From contig VWZX01009005.1 of the NCBI GenBank assembly GCA_013399015.1, positions 310,001 to 374,000 on the forward strand: a DNA stretch of 64,000 bases, given 5' to 3'. Position 1 is the first letter of the stretch; the number at the start of each line of letters is the position of its first letter. The translations under genes and the position numbers were made by a program. Below, in pieces: positions 60,821-64,000 of this stretch. Below the pieces are notes generated by a model. The model was not told the origin of the DNA. It searched no databases and saw only the letters and a program-made list of their open reading frames with translations. Source of the DNA: Galbula dea. Its lineage: Eukaryota > Chordata > Aves > Piciformes > Galbulidae.

Positions 60821-61745
60821 TCTAGATTTTGCTCAGTATCATTATTTCTGACCAAAACCCTCCTCAAATGAAAAAAAAGAGAAAATCTGAGCCCCATAAA
60901 CCTTGTAATTCAGTCATGGAGAATACAGAAGTGAGGAATTATGATCTAGAAATGCCTTTTCCACAGTCCCATGAATTCCCTACTGCAAGTCTCAGCAAGG
61001 ATACTATTGCATTTATGGCTGAAAAGTAGCTGATTGAAACAAGTGAGGAATAGCAGGTTGTAAAAGCCTTTCTCACTGAAAAGAGGAAGAGGCAAGTATC
61101 AGGGAGAAAAATAGAAAATAGTATTTTTGCAGATAGTGGATTTTTGGTTGGAGTTATGTTTAAGAGCCTTGGTGCCAACATGGGTCTAGCCAAACCTAGC
61201 TTTGTTATCAAAGAAGACCCAGCTTTTTCCAAGCTTGCTGATGAGGGTGAGGAGGCATCTTTTTCTCTCTTCTGCTAGATCCTTAAGCAGCAAATTACAT
61301 GAGGAGTTCTCTGGATATGTAAGTATACCTCCAACTACCCTGAGCATGCTCGAGTCCATGTCAGATGTGTGCTAGTGTCTGGTTATTGGTTGACAGAGAA
61401 CAGATGTTCCAAATGTCTTGTTCTGAACTTAGGACCTACAAAAAGCATTGTATTTGAGGTTCAATAGCAGGTTAACCCTTCAGCTTCTAAGATAATGGTC
61501 AGCTGGAGTTAGAATTCAGTATCCAAGAAACTAATGTGATACAGAAAAATCTGTTTAAAACTATGTTTACTTGAAAGCCAAGCATCTCTGGATTTTGGAA
61601 AGCTCCATATGGGAGAAAAAACATCATCTTGTTTTTAGTAAAATGCAACCAATATAGCCTCCACAGTTAGCATGAATTCACTTACCTCTTAATGTAAATA
61701 CCTGTATATATGTACTGATAAAATTGTGCTATTTATATTAGTAAA

Positions 61746-61944
61746 AGAATCATAGAATCATCATAGAATGGCTCAGGTTGGAAGGGACCTTAAAGATCAT
61801 CTAGCTCCAACCCCCCTTGCCATGGGCAGGGATGCCACATGCACTAGACCAGGTTATCCAGGGCCACATCCAGCCTGGCCTTAAACACTGCCAGGGGTGG
61901 GGCCTCCACAACCTCTCTGGGCAACCTGTTCCAGTGCCTCACTG
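61746..61944 (-). mobile_element. CR1 LINE 3' end
   Basis: The tail repeat AGAATCATAGAATCATC is followed by GGTTGGAAGGGACCTTAAAG, CCATGGGCAGGGATGCCAC, CCAGCCTGGCCTTAAACACT and GGGCAACCTGTTCCAG. This is the best preserved antisense CR1 in the window by similarity to the general avian pattern. Confidence 0.92.
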
Positions 61945-62045
61945 CAAGCTGAATTCCCTTGGAGATAAAACTACTACTCAAGAAGAAGCATGGCACTCAT
62001 ATGTGTGGCTAATTAATACAGTAGTTTCCTGCAGAGAATCTGGTC

Positions 62046-62064
62046 TTTTTTTTTTTTTTTTTTT
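62046..62064 (+). repeat. Poly-T run (19) between short inverted arms
   Basis: TCTGGT just left and ACCAGA just right of the T run are reverse complements, giving a 6-bp stem around a T-rich loop. Lies about 100 bp right of the CR1 at 61.75 kb. Confidence 0.85.
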
Positions 62065-63619
62065 AACCAGAACAGACAGTCATCTCTCAGCCTTTGTTTA
62101 GGGAGAAATTTGCACAGACTCTGGTAAAAATTTGTCCAAAATACAGTTTGGTCATAATTTATTTTTGTTCTAATGGAAGTTCTGCTTCCACTGAGTTAAC
62201 TGGTCTCCTCAGAGTAAATGGTGAAACTCCCAGTGACCTTGCCATGTATCTCACTGTAAGCTTCAGTCTAATTTTTGTTCAAGAAGGCAATGCAGAATAT
62301 GGGGAAAAAATAATTTTCCATATTATAAAGAATATGTATCTCACAATAAGGGTTATTCTTTAAATGTTTTTGTGGTTGTTACTTTCCAGTACCACAATGC
62401 TGATACAGTAATAAGCACCCAGTATTTTCTGTTTTCTCTCTGGACTCCAGTCATGCATCCTGGTTAATAATAAAAATGACAGTAATTAGGGGAACTCCCC
62501 ACACCACAAACCTCAAAGTGGAATATCATATTTTAATGAGGCCTATTTGAATGCAGCACTTTTAATAGAATTTCTAAGCAGTTGCTTCTGAAGATAAATT
62601 AAATTGATTAAAGACCAAATTGCTGCAGTATGGAGTTGATAATTTTTCAGCTCTTTCTATATCACCAACAGGAATTAGAATATATATTTTGTAGGAAGCC
62701 TTGCTGGAGTATCTGACAGAGGAATAAAGGCTAAGGATCCCTCTGCAAAAATGTGCAGATTATTTCATTCCAACACTTAGTAAACTTAGGTATAATATTT
62801 AGCACAGGATAAACCAGGAATTAATATCTGATAACCATTAGTGATAGGAAGCACTATATCTGTGAATAATACTTTAGGATTTGGGAGTACCTGTTATAAG
62901 AAACTTATGCCTATTTGGTACAAGTTAAGCTATATGAATGATCCAGTGGTATAGGTAATATGGGACAGATTTCCACAGACAAGAGGACAGGAGAATCATC
63001 TTGATTGCCAGGGAGCCAACAGATCTATCTCCTACCCTGCTGAAATGAAGGTGAGGTGATCAGATAAGTTTGAATATCCTCCATAGATTATCATAACACT
63101 TTACTTTGTATAATAAGTTGATTTATATTATGAATTCCAATAACAAAAGAGCATCTGAACTCAGAATGTTTGCATTTGAATTCTGCAGATTTCCCCATTT
63201 TCAGGTGCCTGCATCCCTTATTCTTTAGCCTCAAGCAAATTCAGACCTTCTGACCTACTAGGTTAATACTCTGTTGGTTTTTTTTAAATAACCTCCACTG
63301 TGGATTTTAAAGCTATCTGCTGTATTGATTTATTCTTAATTTAGTCATGCCATTCCATGATCAAATTAAGTAAAATTATTTTTATCTATTCCTGTAAAAG
63401 CACAGTATTTAAAGAAAGCATTTTAAACTTACAGTTTCCCAGACAGTATCTAGATGTCCATATATGCAATGCCATTTTGACCAAAAAATCTCATTTAAAA
63501 ACTGATTTAATAAAGATTTATAGGGTTTCCTCATTTTTCCATTACAATACATTAATTGGTGTTCATTAAAAAATATAATACTGGTCTATTAGACCTTCAG
63601 CACTGACCATGGCTGGAAA

Positions 63620-63819
63620 GTTGGGGAAATTGATGGAGCATTGGAACAGGCTCCTCAAGGAGGCAGTCATGGCTCCAACTCTCATGGAGTTTAAGAAGCA
63701 CTTGGACAATGCACTTAGACACATGGTGTGACTTTGGGGTTGTCCTGTGCCTAAATAGGTGTTGGACTTGATGATCCTTGTGAGTGACTTCCAACTCAGG
63801 ATATTCTGTGATTCTGTGA
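63620..63819 (+). mobile_element. CR1 LINE 3' end, 5'-truncated
   Basis: Includes TTGGAACAGGCTCCTCAAGG, GGGGTTGTCCTGTGCC, GTTGGACTTGATGATCCTTG and the tail ATATTCTGTGATTCTGTG. It is in the opposite orientation to the same-subfamily copy at 60.7 kb. Confidence 0.9.
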
Positions 63820-63948
63820 AATGTCTGCAAACTCGAAGTCATTGCAACACTGAGTGTTGCAGTCCCACCCACCATGGGGACTCACAGCTTCCCTGTGGGA
63901 AACAGAGAGCAATTTCCTGAGAAATAACACACAGAGCCACCATATGGG

Positions 63949-63984
63949 GCCTGACCAAAGGTCCATCTGGTCCTGACTCCAGCT
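63949..63984 (+). mobile_element. Possible ancient LINE tail relic at the window edge
   Basis: GGCCTGACCAAAGGTCCATC and TGGTCCTGACTCCAG resemble the same old amniote repeat motif as at 14.16 kb. It runs toward the window end, so its extent is unknown. Confidence 0.35.
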
Positions 63985-64000
63985 TGGAGGAACTGATTGT

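Larger units (their letters stand above)
60821..63619. other. Inferred intron 1 with one CR1 and no exon recognised
   Basis: Outside the CR1 at 61.75 kb and the poly-T at 62.05 kb there is only AT-rich sequence. The 62.45-62.70 kb block (TAATTAGG, AATTAAATTGATTAAAG) looks like a possible conserved non-coding element. Confidence 0.45.

Overview
The window looks like nuclear DNA of a bird. At least fifteen stretches match CR1 LINEs, most with the avian 3' signature (a 'GGTCCCTTCCAAC'-type segment followed by repeats of ATTCTRTG). There are also LTRs that open with TGTCCTGG on the minus strand, as avian ERVL-type LTRs do. I cannot name the species. Almost all of the DNA is non-coding, and I recognise only one host protein-coding exon.

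Layout. Positions 1 to about 54,950 form a gene-poor, AT-rich, probably intergenic region. It carries scattered, mostly 5'-truncated CR1 copies (about 6.4, 8.5, 13.0, 15.5, 16.5, 26.2, 27.9, 35.5-36.5, 38.3 and 45.4-46.2 kb). It also holds two complete solo LTRs on the minus strand with matching 5-bp flanks (24,299-25,007 and 32,252-32,661), two less certain LTR pieces (about 11.0-11.4 kb minus and 19.55-19.75 kb plus), and several low-complexity tracts. A CpG island at about 54,955-55,560 contains the start codon and first coding exon (55,314-55,389) of a gene I identify as SLC35F3, a multi-pass solute carrier reported to transport thiamine. The exon ends in a good splice donor, so the remaining ~8.6 kb is probably part of intron 1. 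That stretch carries more CR1 copies and possible very old SINE/LINE relics. No second exon was recognised.

Most notable observation. At 11,024-11,215 there is a composite element: a 72-nt tRNA-Glu(CTC)-like head with both pol III promoter boxes, fused to a CR1-type 3' tail and flanked by a perfect 15-bp direct repeat. This is the architecture of a SINE mobilised by CR1 machinery. The known passerine example that I recall (TguSINE1) has a tRNA-Ile head, so a tRNA-Glu head would be a different family or a one-off chimera. It sits inside an older minus-strand LTR, just past that LTR's polyadenylation signal.

There is no operon-like organisation, no functional RNA gene, no CRISPR and no intact transposase or reverse transcriptase. 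The CR1 protein-coding fragments are broken by deletions and frameshifts. All identifications rest on reading the sequence and on recalled family features. No alignment or database search was run.
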